From Anastrepha obliqua (taxonomy: Eukaryota > Arthropoda > Insecta > Diptera > Tephritidae): 64,000 nucleotides of DNA. How positions within the stretch are numbered: the first letter of the stretch is position 1; every line of letters starts with the position of its first letter. The translations under genes and the position numbers were made by a program. Below the pieces are notes generated by a model that had not been told where the DNA came from, ran no database searches, and was given only the letters and a program-made list of their open reading frames with translations. The DNA lies in NCBI RefSeq assembly GCF_027943255.1, contig NC_072892.1:29721792-29785791 (forward strand). The letters run 5' to 3'. Shown piece by piece: positions 1 to 9,949 of this stretch.

Positions 1-999
1 CTTTGCTCTTCATCGAGGTCAAAAACTTGCCGAGGCAGCGGGACACTTGCGACGATTTGAGAAGGGGTCATAGGCGAGTCTATAGCACGGAAATGGTTTG
101 CGGAAGGCCTTCTGAATTCAATGAATCACGTCTCAAATCACTTTTGAAGGCAAACCGGCACCTAACTAGTCGAGAATTGACGGAAAAAACGAAGTGTGAT
201 CATAAAACAATTTTCAATAACTTTGATTCAAGGGAATTTAGCGAAAAATTGGGAGCCTGGGTGTCTCACGAGCTTAACGAAAAAAACAAAAACAGTCACC
301 TTCAAATTGCTTCTCAGCATCTCGACTGCCATCGAGCAACACGCGGTCATAAACAGCGCTTTTTTACGGAATCCTCACGGGAAATGAGAAATGGTGCCTA
401 TACATCAATATGAAGCAAAGAAAGAAATGGGTGGCTCCAGGGTGGCTACGCCAAAGCCGAGAGTCAAGCGGAATCTTCATCCAAAGAAGATCACGATATG
501 TGGTTGGTGGGACTGCAAGGGCATGGTGCACTGAGAAATGCTCGAAAAGAATGCCTCGGTCAACAAGGAGCTCTACACTGCTCATCTACATCGCGTGAAT
601 GAAGCTATTCGACTGATAAGTCCTAATAAACATGGTCAACCCATACTCCTTCACTACAACGCCAGACACCATGTTGCACATCTCGTCAAAGCCTTACTCC
701 AAGAACTCAAATGAGAGAGCCTTCAGTATCCGCCGTATTCACCGACCGATTATCATCTCTTCCGCTCCCTGTCAAACCATATGAAGGGCGTTACCTTCGA
801 TAACAAAGAGGTCCGGAAAAACTGGCTCAACAACTTCCTTGACACCAGACCAGCCGAATTTTGGCGAAACGGCATCAACAAATTGTCGAGAGGTGGGAGG
901 AGGTGAATATATATTTGATTAACTTTGTGATATAATTATTGTTTTTTGTTTAAATAAAAGCCTTCGGTGGAAACGCTACGAACTTATTCCCCTACCTAA
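1..999 (+). mobile_element. mariner (cecropia-like) transposon, dead, 5' end outside window
   Basis: Conceptual translation in shifting frames follows a mariner transposase: a GRPSEFNESRLKSLLKAN stretch (second HTH), then EKLGAWVSHELNEKNKN (the WVPHEL region), then the catalytic core. The core is destroyed. The first catalytic Asp reads Asn (TGNEKW near 380-400), the second block reads LHYNARHH in place of HDNARPH, and the YSPDLAPTD block has lost four residues (YSPTDYHLF near 740-770). Several frameshifts and a stop follow. The 3' end carries an AAGTTCGTAGCG-type terminal sequence (on the minus strand) ending at 999 next to a TA. The subfamily call is by family resemblance only. It abuts the next element directly. 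Confidence 0.85.
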
Positions 1000-1039
1000 T
1001 ATTCCTACAGCATTTTACATTAATTGAAACGGTTCAATA

Positions 1040-2062
1040 ATATCGAAAGGGAAAAATTGCAGCTCTTCGAAAATTAATCATAGAGTTGCAAAATACTGGA
1101 TTATCCTAGGGTGATATTTGAAACGTTTCGGAAACGATGGCTTTTAGTTCTTTAAAATATTTTTCTGAGCATAAAACGGATTGATAGGATGATCGTTAGA
1201 TTATTAAAACAGGATACCAAGAAGAGTGCTGCTGACATCCATTGAGAAGTTTTTGTGCACATTGTAAAAGCAATAATGAAAAGGGCAGTTGCGCTTCGAT
1301 TGGCCGCAGCTAGGCTTCACGGTCAGCTGGCACGGCAGAAGCCCTTGGTAATAGCATCGCAACGACAACGGCGGTTGAGTTTCTATATATTTCTATAAAG
1401 GAGTAGGATAATTCAAATGTAATGCCGCGGAAGAGAATTTACCGGTGATGTGGTAATTTCAATAAAGCAATGATCCGAAGCGGCCGCCGTAGCCGAATGG
1501 GTTGGTGCGTGAATACCATTCGAAATTCACAGTGAGATAACGTTGGTTCGAATCTCGGTAAAACACCAAAATTAAGAAAAAAATTGTTTAATAGCGGTCG
1601 CCACTCAGCAAATCTCAGAGTGTTTTTCTGCTATGAAAATATTGCCGTTCGGAGTCGGCTTGAAACTGTAGGTCCCTCCATTTGTGGAACAACATCAAGA
1701 CGCACACCACAAATAGGAGAAGGAGCTCGGCCAAACACCCAAAAAGGGTGTAAGCGCCAATTACATATATATATATATATATAATGCACACTCCTCGTGT
1801 TGCAAAAAAGTTCTTCGAAGATTCACTGTTCTGGATTGGGCATCGTCGGGTACCAACTTAAAACCAATACAACATCTTTGGAACGACTTAAAAATGCATT
1901 CAGTGCGCAGAATATCACAAATTTTGATCAGTTATTTGAAAAGGCCAGGACAGTATTGGAATCTACTCCTTTTGAACGTTGGGGAAGTTTAATAATGTCA
2001 ATGCAAAGACGCTGTGCAGCAATAATAATGCAAAAAGAATTTTCAAAAAAATGTTTTTGAAT
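1040..2062 (+). mobile_element. Tc1-like transposon remnant, split by a SINE
   Basis: Pieces of a Tc1 transposase appear in order. An N-terminal helix (RKLIIELQNTG, ~1058-1100) is followed by MIVRLLKQDTKKSAADIH (~1190-1240), then RLHGQLARQKPLV (~1310-1350). After a gap with the middle of the core missing come ENLPVMW and SNDPK (~1430-1480), where Tc1 proteins have QQDNDPKHT. The SINE at 1481-1783 intervenes. Coding then resumes with HTPRVAKKFFEDS, VLDWASSGTNLKPIQHLWNDLK and a C-terminal MQRRCAAII segment ending near 2059. The catalytic Asp before NDPK is Ser, and stops and one frameshift (~1885) are present, so it is inactive. Confidence 0.8.
1481..1783 (+). mobile_element. tRNA-derived SINE, full-length copy A
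   Basis: The head has a pol III type-2 promoter: box A TAGCCGAATGG at 1490-1500 and box B GGTTCGAATCT at 1545-1555. A body shared by many copies follows (GTTCGGAGTCGGCTTGAAAC; CATTTGTGGAACAACATCAA; AGGAGCTCGGCCAAACACCC), ending in CGCCAATTA plus a (TA)n tail. It sits inside the Tc1 remnant between the codons for NDPK and HT, so it inserted after that element. No clean target-site duplication survives here. It is not a tRNA gene: the arms do not fold into a complete cloverleaf and the 3' body is repetitive. Confidence 0.88.
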
Positions 2063-2829
2063 AATTTTCCCTTTCGTCTGCATTTTTTATGATTTGACTA
2101 TTACTTTGCTTCTTTCTTAAGTATTTTTCTCGAAGGATTTTCGAATTGTATTCACTTTTGTACTTGATGTAAAAAAATTATGTTTTTCTTAGGCAAGAAG
2201 ACAGATACAGATTGAAAACATTTTAAAAATATAAAACAAAACCTAATATGCAGAAGCTTTAAGTGATTTTATTGAAAAAGGTCTCGAATGGGTTTCATTC
2301 TTCTGCCTTCAACAATAGCCTAAGAAATTTATAGAGTATCACCGTATTAGGTCTGCAACTTTTTGCAGTAACTTTCCTTCATCAACGTTTTCATTTTAAG
2401 TCATTGTTGAGTGTAGATTTTGACGTCACTCTCACTCGTGATGTTTCCGTAAGAAAATAAATTGATTTGTTAAACACTGTTAGGCAATCAAGAAATGTTC
2501 TCCATTCCATTTCAATGTGAATACTATACTGAATGAGTGTCTGTAAGCGAAATCGAATATCCCCTGTTATTTTTCTCAAGGGGTCACAACTACATAAACT
2601 TATATAAATGATAAAACATTTATTTTTTTTTTTTAACGAAAGTCTAAGTTCGAATTTTGGCGCGCGGGCGTTTATTACCTAAGCCTATTAAACATATCAG
2701 ATATGTACTTATACATACTTTATGGGTCATGAGACATTAATTCAAATTTGTAATTTTCCACATTTAAAAACTGTTCCATACCATAATTTTGGCTGATGTT
2801 GCGTGTAGTGTCTCGTTCTAACTTCTCGT
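2063..2829. other. AT-rich sequence without recognisable gene
   Basis: This probably includes the decayed 3' end of the Tc1 element just upstream. A poly-T run lies at about 2625-2633. No open frame here has protein-like composition. Confidence 0.5.
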
Positions 2830-3000
2830 TCAAATCACAAAGTTTCAAATCGTATACAAATTTCCATCGAAACTTTCAACTTTTTAATCAGAATTTAAAA
2901 ATTTTTTCTGAATATACAGTTTTGGAGCCCATTGAATTTTAGTCTAACAAAGTGCAAGCTGCAATTAACAATAAAGGAACGTCGATTTTTAATTTTTTGT
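2830..3000. repeat. diverged copy of a ~200-bp interspersed repeat (family R200)
   Basis: It resembles 18290-18510 and 51820-52045. The shared order is a segment like AAGTTTCAAA, a run of A/T with TTTTAATCAGAATTT, an AAAGTGCAAG block near 2950, and an A-run/T-run block with CGTCGATTTTT near 2981. It is the most diverged of the three copies. No coding content is seen. Confidence 0.4.
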
Positions 3001-3840
3001 TTTCGCTAAGGTGTCATGCATTTCCCCCATAAAAAGTATATCCTCGAATTTTTTCATAAACAAGAAAACACCAAACATCGTCAACAAAAACAAAAACTAT
3101 ATAAAAATCTACGGACATTTTTATGCTCTTCGAATTTAAAATATTTGTTTCACAGATGAGAAATTTTTCACTGCTGAAAAAGTTTTTAATAAGCAAATTG
3201 ACAAAATCTATGCAAAAACTTCTAAAGACACAAAAAATGTTGTTCCAAGAGTTCAGCGTGGACACCATCCAGCCTCCGTAATGGTTTGTTGGCTAGTGTC
3301 TTCAAAAGGCATTACATCTCTTCATTTCTGCGAAAAAGGGGTTAAGACCGAGGCAAAAGTGTACCAGAAGGATGTCTTAGAAGGCGTGGTGAAGCAGTTG
3401 AGCAGTACTCTCTTCAATGAAGAGCTTTGGATCTTCCAGCAAAACTCCGCTTCAGCCCACAAGCCAAAAACCATCCGGCAGTGACTAAAAAACAAAATTT
3501 CTGGCTCATAGCCGCAGAAGATTGGCCGTTTGGAAGTCCAGATCTGAATCCATTGGACTACAGTTTGTGCCCTGAATTGGAGAACATGGGATGTCGAAGA
3601 TCTCACGGAAATTTGGAGAGTCTCAAACAATCTTTGGTTCATGCAGCGTTGTCAATATCCATGGAAACCGTGCGGGCTGTAACAGCTGAGGGGCCTGTAT
3701 ATAACCCACACTTTAATCGAGCTTTTTGTCGGAATGACATTCTCGTCGCCAACGATTTTGGCACTGGAACCTTCATCTTCTCTATGGCATTCACTACTGG
3801 CACCATTCAGAAAATAAGAGAAGTATTCGCTGCCTAACTT
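3000..3840 (+). mobile_element. Tc1/mariner-superfamily transposase remnant (DDxD type)
   Basis: Translation gives FTDEKFFTAEKVFN (first catalytic Asp, ~3160-3200), then VMVCWLVSSKGITSLHFCEKG (~3280), AKVYQKDVLEGVVKQL, then FQQNSASAHK (~3430-3465), where the second catalytic Asp reads Asn. A frameshift and stop lie near 3480. The other frame continues with WPFGSPDLNPLDY, containing the third catalytic Asp, and LENMGCRRSHGNLESLKQSL. It is thus a pseudogene with one lost catalytic residue and at least one frameshift. Sequence after ~3690 no longer looks like transposase. No terminal inverted repeats were located. Confidence 0.75.
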
Positions 3841-4260
3841 AAACAAGCTGGGGTATCTCAGACACCGCCTTTGTTCCTACAGGAAGGCTTTATAACCTGA
3901 ATCCAACTTTAAGCCGCGCAACTCTGTGATAGAATTTCGGGGCATTTCTGCTCTCGATCAGCATCTCAAACTCTTCGCACTCATGTATTTGGCCCTCTTG
4001 TTTCTTATTTCAGATAAAACGTCCAACTTCCCCTCTCAACTCCCGGTAGCGATCCCACACGGCTCGCGTTTCCATTGCTCACAGCATGACTCTACAGGCG
4101 ACATCTTTTCTCCCTGCAACAGCTTGTGGCACTCCTCATTGTAACAGTTAAGTTTTCGGGCTCGCCGAAATCCACAGAGGCAGACATTGATTGATTGACG
4201 TTGATTCGATGTTGGGCCCTCAGATCGAATGTTGCCTCGCCCATCATACCTCTTGAACGG
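3835..4260 (-). mobile_element. possible LINE ORF2 fragment (between endonuclease and RT)
   Basis: On the minus strand, frames give NCYNEECHKLLQGEK, then WDRYRELRGEVGRF and, after shifts, EEFEMLIESRNAPKFYHRVARLKVGF. This pattern (a conserved NEEC, then basic helices, then SRN..KFY..V..LK.GF) is typical of the linker between endonuclease and reverse transcriptase in RTE/CR1-like non-LTR retrotransposons. Multiple stops and frameshifts are present. The clade is uncertain. Confidence 0.4.
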
Positions 4261-4920
4261 TGATGATTTTTAGAAGCAGGATTTAAATTTTCATTCGGAA
4301 AATTACATAGAAAAAACATAAAAATATTTTAAAGCAAAATTTGCAAAATTTATTTGAAAATAGTGTTTGATATCTTTTGTTCAATTGATAAAATGCATTC
4401 ATATTCAAAGCGAATTGAGTTCAATAAGTGGCGCCTTCCCAAAACAGTTACTTTATTTTGCGCGACTTTGACAAGTCAGACGTCAGGTTCCTTACCACAC
4501 AAAACAAAACAAAAGGAGGAGAAATTACATGTTCGTGAAAATTCCATGAATGGCTTGGTAATACTGTGATTTGTGAGATTAAATCTAAACAAACGAAGGA
4601 AAACGAAGTGCCTCGTATTAAATTATGAACGCACAAATGATAAAAACACCTCCAAATGCAGTTTGTTTGCATTTTTGTGCGGAAGTCGCCGCAGCAAGGG
4701 GGTCTGTGTGAGTGCGTATAATTTCTTGTGTTTGGTTATTTCCATTGCTTTCGCACACTCTTCCTCCTGACAAACAAGTAATTCCCCTTCTTTCTTGTTT
4801 ATACATGGGCTCTGACGACACAGCGAATTCGGAAGGCGCAACCATGCATTCTATCATCCCTGATACATATACAATATATTATATCCTCTTCAATCCTTTT
4901 TGATGCTGAAAATTGAAGCC
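4261..4920. other. no gene recognised
   Basis: The sequence is unique-looking and AT-rich with several short overlapping frames on both strands. None has motif support. Confidence 0.5.
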
Positions 4921-5368
4921 TGTGATCTCCTCTACATTGGTTCTAACAAGACGACGCTATTTGCCATAAAGCTTGTGGATTTACTGTGACGGCATTTCAG
5001 TGAGCACTTTATCTCTCGTCTCGGACCAGTGGATTGGCCGCCAAGATCGTGTGATATCACACCTTTGGACTTTTATTTGTGGGTCATGGGGGTATGTAAA
5101 GTTTAAATCCTTTTTTAATAAGCCAGCTTCGATTAAGGCATTGGAAGCCAACATTACTAAAAATAGTCACGAGATACCCACCGAAGTCCTCCAGCGAGTC
5201 ATTAAAATGTGGTGTTTTCGGATGACCGAATTACGGCGCAGTTGCGACCAATATTAAAAAAAATAAATGTCGTGAATGGTTTTACACAAAAATAATAAAG
5301 ATTGTCCAATCAATTTGATTGTTTGTTGTTTCAATCTAAAATCCGATACCTCTAAATTGATCACCCTT
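4920..5368 (+). mobile_element. DDE transposon 3' portion, family M3 (TIR AAGGGTGATCAATTT)
   Basis: Coding remnants include SRLGPVDWPP-like sequence in broken frames, then, in the 4973-5257 frame, KSFFNKPASIKALEANITK and a C-terminus EIPTEVLQRVIKMWCFRM. These are the end of a Tc1/mariner-superfamily transposase of the SCDLTPLDFFLWGYVK class. The 3' terminus, read inward on the minus strand, is AAGGGTGATCAATTTAGAGG, flanked by TA at 5369-5370. A second copy of this terminus is at 56979. The element is truncated on its left and frameshifted in the core, so it is dead. Confidence 0.72.
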
Positions 5369-6108
5369 TAGTTTGGTATTGAAAATGGGCTAAAATGGTT
5401 AATACTACGTCCACCTGCTATTTGTTATTTGACTGGATTAAAAAACCAAGCAAAATTACTAAAATTTGGTAGTACTGGTGGACCTTAACAAAAAATGCGA
5501 CGCAAGTAAAATTTTGCAAAAATGAGCTGTGCCTTGGTCCGTTTTAGATAAATGCATATATCTCGACAACGACTTAAGGGGTTATATACAGTTATAATTT
5601 TCAAAAAATCGCGTTTTTTTAGTTTTAATTTTTTTTTCTTAATGTACATATTTTTAGGAATACACACAGAAAATTTAATATCCTTCAGGTGAATATTTTC
5701 GAAGTTACACGCAAATTTGAAAAGGCGTTTTTTCAGAGTGCTTGAACGTATCTACAAGGCCGGAGGGACAGCGCTTTTTTCTCAAAATGGTGTTTTCAAA
5801 ATCGGTGACCAACATTACTCGAAAACGGCTAAACCGTTTAGTCTCAAATTTTAACATGAGCTTCTTAAATATATTTATTAATAATACAAAATTTTTTTTT
5901 TTAGAAACCGCCATTTTGGCAAAAAAAAATATTTTGCTTATTCCTCCAATTAATGACTAGATTTCACTTTACTTTAGCGAATTCTGTTCGGTTTTTTAAT
6001 TTCAGAGGATTCAGTTCAGAGAAGTAGTGGTTATCGCAAGACGCCTTTTTTGAGAGGAGCTCCCGAAGATCAGCTGCAGCTCCTTTCCAAATAAATACTT
6101 TTACTAAT

Positions 6109-6427
6109 ATACATATATAATTGGCGCTTACACCCTTTTTGTGTGTTTGGCCGAGCTCCTCCTCCTATTTTTGGTGTGTGTCTTGATGTTGTTCCACAAA
6201 TGGAGAGACCTACAGTTTTAAACCGATTCCGAACGGCAGATATTTTTTATGAGGAGCTTTTCCATGGCGGAAATACACTCGGAGGTTTGCCATTGCCTGC
6301 CGAGCGGCGACCGCTATTAGAAAAAACTTTTTCTTAATTTTGGTGTTTCACCGAGATTTGAATCTACGTTCTCTCTGTGAATTCCGAATGGTAGTCACGC
6401 ACCAACCCATTAGGCTACGGCGGCCGA
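6109..6427 (-). mobile_element. tRNA-derived SINE, full-length copy B
   Basis: Reverse orientation, with the TA-rich tail at 6109-6120 and the tRNA-like head at the right. Box B and box A appear reversed near 6355-6365 and 6408-6418. It is flanked by the 8-bp direct repeat TTACTAAT at 6101-6108 and 6428-6435, a target-site duplication that fixes both ends. It was inserted within TTAA element I, 41 bp left of the mariner. Confidence 0.9.
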
Positions 6428-6468
6428 TTACTAATTCTAAGTCTTAAAATACAGTTAAAAATAACATA

Positions 6469-7747
6469 CGAGGGGTCGGGATTAGAGAACAAAAACAAAT
6501 TTTATTCATCGAAAATCACTTTATTGTTTTTCAAAATATTCTCCATGAAGATCTATACACTTTTGCATGCGTTTGGACCAAATGTCGAAGCACTTTTGCC
6601 ACTCTGAATGAGGTACCTCCAAAACATGCATTCTGAATGCCGCATCCGTTTCTTCAGGTGTCGAAAAACGTTGACCTCTCAGTTTGTTTTTTACGTATGG
6701 GAATAAAAAGAAGTCATTCGGTGCCAAGTCAGGACTATACGGCGGATGACCCATTAATTCGATGTTTTGGGTGCTCAAAAATGCAGTTGTTTGAGCCGAT
6801 GTGTGAGAGCTCGCATTGTCCTGGTAAAGAGTGATCCGTCTTTGGCGATTGGTTTTCCTAATTTCTTGGAAGACTACTGGCAAACAAATGGTTGTGTACC
6901 ACTCAGAATTTACTGTTCTGCGTTGTTCTAGTGGTACGATTGCGACATGTCCAGTTTTTCCGAAAAAACAGGCGACCATTTGCTTGGAAGTGCTTCGTGC
7001 GCGAACAACTTTTTTTGGATTTGGGTCATCTTGAAACACCCATACAGTCGATTGCTGTTTACTTTCGGGCTCATACGCGTAAATCCATGATTCATCACCT
7101 GTCACGATGTCATAGACGTGTTTCGAAGCCCCGCGATCGTATTTTTTGAGCATTTCCTTCGACCAATCGACACGAGCCTTTTTTTGAGCGATTGACAAAT
7201 TGTGTGGGATCCAACGCGAACAAATTTTTTTGACAGTCAAATGTTTATGCAATATTGAATGTATGCTGGTCCCACTAATGCCTAAGATTGTCTCAATCTC
7301 ACGATAGGTCACATGACGATCTTGCAATATCAGTTCGCGCACAGCATCAATGGTTTTCGGAACAACAACTGATTTTGGACGACCTTCACGAAATTCGTCT
7401 TGGAGGGAACTACGACCAGGATTGAATTCACCATACCATCGATAAACACTGGTCCTTGATGGAGCTTCATCGCCAAAAAATGAATTAAGTTCATCCATGC
7501 AATGTTGCTGAGTTAATCCACGTTGAAAGTTGTAAAAAATAATCGCACGAAAATGTTCACGATTTAATTCCATTTTTGGACCGAGATGAATCTTTTAAGT
7601 TACTGTAAACAACACAAATAGTGCTGGTATTTCAAAACGTTCTGAGTACGTAAAAGCCAAAAAATGTCAAACTTTGCGATATAGCTGTCAGTTGCCAGAT
7701 TGCAACACTAGGGTTGCCAAATCCTGCCAAGTAAAAGGCACCCCTCG
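6469..7747 (-). mobile_element. complete mariner transposon, structurally intact
   Basis: 1279 bp flanked by TA (6467-6468 and 7748-7749). The termini CGAGGGGTCGGG (left) and CGAGGGGTGCC (right, read on the minus strand) form the inverted repeat. It carries one uninterrupted transposase frame (6521-7573, -) with a short 5' leader of about 170 bp and about 50 bp after the stop. It lies inside TTAA element I, so it is younger than that element. Confidence 0.93.
6521..7573 (-). CDS. mariner transposase, 350 aa, full length
   Basis: Encodes a cut-and-paste DNA transposase that would bind the element's inverted repeats in the nucleus and insert at TA. Residues ~1-110 hold two helix-turn-helix units with the linker GRPKS at 64-68. 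WIPHNL (121-126) matches the conserved W-P-H-L motif. The catalytic triad is present: D160 in TGDESW, D252 in YQDNASSH and D287 in YSPDLAPND, with 34 residues between the last two (DD34D). The length is usual for mariner. The ATG at 7573 begins MELNREHFRAI, a normal start for the family. No stop or frameshift is seen, so the copy is recent or still functional; activity cannot be judged from sequence alone. The subfamily (mellifera/irritans-like) is a guess from resemblance. Confidence 0.95.
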   Translation of the reverse strand: MELNREHFRAIIFYNFQRGLTQQHCMDELNSFFGDEAPSRTSVYRWYGEFNPGRSSLQDEFREGRPKSVVVPKTIDAVRELILQDRHVTYREIETILGISGTSIHSILHKHLTVKKICSRWIPHNLSIAQKKARVDWSKEMLKKYDRGASKHVYDIVTGDESWIYAYEPESKQQSTVWVFQDDPNPKKVVRARSTSKQMVACFFGKTGHVAIVPLEQRRTVNSEWYTTICLPVVFQEIRKTNRQRRITLYQDNASSHTSAQTTAFLSTQNIELMGHPPYSPDLAPNDFFLFPYVKNKLRGQRFSTPEETDAAFRMHVLEVPHSEWQKCFDIWSKRMQKCIDLHGEYFEKQ

Positions 7748-7849
7748 TAATATGTGTACAAATTTTTAGATCATTAATTTGAAAGTTTTCTCAGAAAACT
7801 GGAAAATTCGCTTTTTTCGGCCTTCTAACTGTATATAACCCCTTAACAT

Positions 7850-9940
7850 ATCTCGCCCACAGTTCGTACATGTATTGCTGCCAACTGGATTACTGAGATC
7901 GGATAAAAGCCGAGTCCAGTTTTTTATATGTTAGCTCCAAATTTCCGTCCGTCCTTTCGTCTGGTTTTACAAGCTACAACTCTCATTGTACATGAATTTG
8001 TTTGATTCCACAAATTAACACCCCGCTCAAATTAAATTTTGTGCCTTAGCCTTCCTTACTTGTTTTATGTTGTCTCCGAATGACGGTTTTTCCAAGTTGC
8101 TCTTTCATGACACCGTTATACTGCCTACATTTGTTTTTCTTAGCATTCGGATTGACAGTCGACAGTCACGAACCAGCTTTCGGCTGCAACAGCTGCTACT
8201 ACATTTTTTATCAAATAATTAGTGCCGCGAATTTGTTATCGAAATATTTGCATCGATTCAGAACCGGTGTTATTGAGCCAAGCGGGTATGTCCACTGAAT
8301 TCGAGGCTCTCCGTTTCTCGCCGCACAAAGCTTGTTGAGCAACCCTTTTAAACAGTTCGATACCAACATTTGTGTGTATTTGCTGAGTAGCGCTGCGAAA
8401 CATAAAAAATCCATGGCACAAGCGAGCAATTGTTGTTGGATTGTTCACATGCCCACACACATATGTGTATAAACATGTGCGTGGACACATGTGGCATGAG
8501 AGAGTGAGTGTCGATATATATACGTGGTCGGGAGACTGGTTCACGTGGCAAAACAATAACAAAGTGAGTTAGAAAAAATTGTGCAAAATCGGAAAAAAGG
8601 TAGCTGAGCAAAAAATGCAAAACGACATTGCCGCTTTATATCATTATGCAACTACATACATACATATGTATATGTTTGAGTATGTTTTTGTTTTTTTAGT
8701 AAGGGGAGCAATTCAAACTGTGCACTGAAGTGGATGGAAAGCATCGAAGACAGGGAGCAAAGGAGCTGATGTGGTCGGCCGTTAGTAAGGGATCGCGAAA
8801 AACAAAATTTATATGGTTGTGCCACATTTGCCACAGGCCAAACGAAACAAGAACGGCAAAATGGACAACGGGTGGACAGAGTAGAAAAGAGGAAACATGC
8901 GTGTGCTTGTGAGCACTTGTAGCTGAGCTGTCTCGCGACAGAGGCGATTGTTTAGACTTGGTGAAAGTTTTCGGCTGTAGAATGATGTTGAATAGCCAGC
9001 ATCGACCAGGCGCAACTGCAATCCTATCAATAGCGCGGTGGTTGTGCGCTCCTCATCCACGGACTAGGAGGTAGTGCAGCGCAGTGTTGTACACAATCAA
9101 GCTGCCACTTGGGGAGGAGGTTTCGCAATTCCGCAATTTCGCAATGACATCAGTGGGCCTAGCAGAAGTTAGCGAGTGGCGTTCAGTGCCGTGGCGCTGC
9201 GTTTTGCCTTCCGCTGCATTGTGTGGCCGGTGTAGGCGCATTAATAGCCTTAAGGGTGCAATGGAATGATGCAAGCAGTTGCGTGTGACCAGTGCATTTG
9301 CTAACGCACTGGTGCTCGCACTCATACGTACTTGTGTGTGTATGTGTCTATGTATGCGTGATGCACACGTACGAGTGCGAGTATATGTGATGTGAGGTGG
9401 CGTGACTGCGGTTTGGTAAGTTTTTCAGTTGCGTAGCACAGTGTTGCGCGGTGTTGCCTAGGCAAAGTGATTGAGCGCGCATCAATGTGCATTGCAGCAT
9501 TTTAGGCGGCATAGGCGTAGGCAGATCGATCCGCGACTTTTACGTTCGCAGTCCATTTGACCATTGACCATTCGTGCAAGGATGAGGGAAATAGCACTGC
9601 GTTGCAGCTGTATTTGTACTTTCAGCGCATTTGAAGTTGCAGGGGCTGCTGGGAGTGGCGGGAGATCGCGAGTGCAGCAGATGCATTTCGCGTTTGTTTG
9701 TTTATTCGGGTGCATGAGTCCCTGCATGCACCTTTGTATGTTCATGGGACAGTACACGGGAATGGCTATGCGCCAGTGTGCTCACATATGGATTTGTACA
9801 TATGCATGTATGTATTTCACATACATCTGTACATATCCACTTGTGCGTGTAGGCTGCTAGTTTTTTGCGTCTATCGCGTCTATTGCGCTTTGTTGCTATT
9901 GTAGTTTTCTGCACTCACATTTTAGCACGGGCATTTAGAT
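7850..9940. other. element-poor region, no gene recognised
   Basis: 8450-8530 and 9270-9400 have TG/CA-rich runs. 9000-9700 is relatively GC-rich and unique-looking. Short frames on both strands overlap and have no motif support. It could be regulatory or intronic DNA; nothing in the sequence decides this. Confidence 0.45.
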
Positions 9941-9949
9941 CATTAGTTA

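Larger units (their letters stand above)
5574..7846. mobile_element. TTAA-bounded element I, carrying a nested SINE and mariner
   Basis: TTAA at 5574-5577 and 7843-7846 flank inverted termini that match for 17 bp or more (GGGGTTATATACAGTTA). About 24 nt inside the left TTAA is CAAAAAATCGCGTTTTTTT (5602-5620). The matching position at the right end reads, on the minus strand, GAAAAAAGCGAATTTTCC. Removing the SINE (6109-6427) and mariner (6469-7747) leaves roughly 660 bp with no credible coding capacity, so it is a non-autonomous element. A TTAA target duplication is the habit of piggyBac-like elements, but the termini do not otherwise show a known piggyBac end. Assignment is inference. Confidence 0.75.

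Noticed and set aside
1485..1560. tRNA gene suggested by box A and box B
   Set aside because: It is the head of a SINE found in many copies; the downstream body, tail and TSDs show retrotransposon origin.
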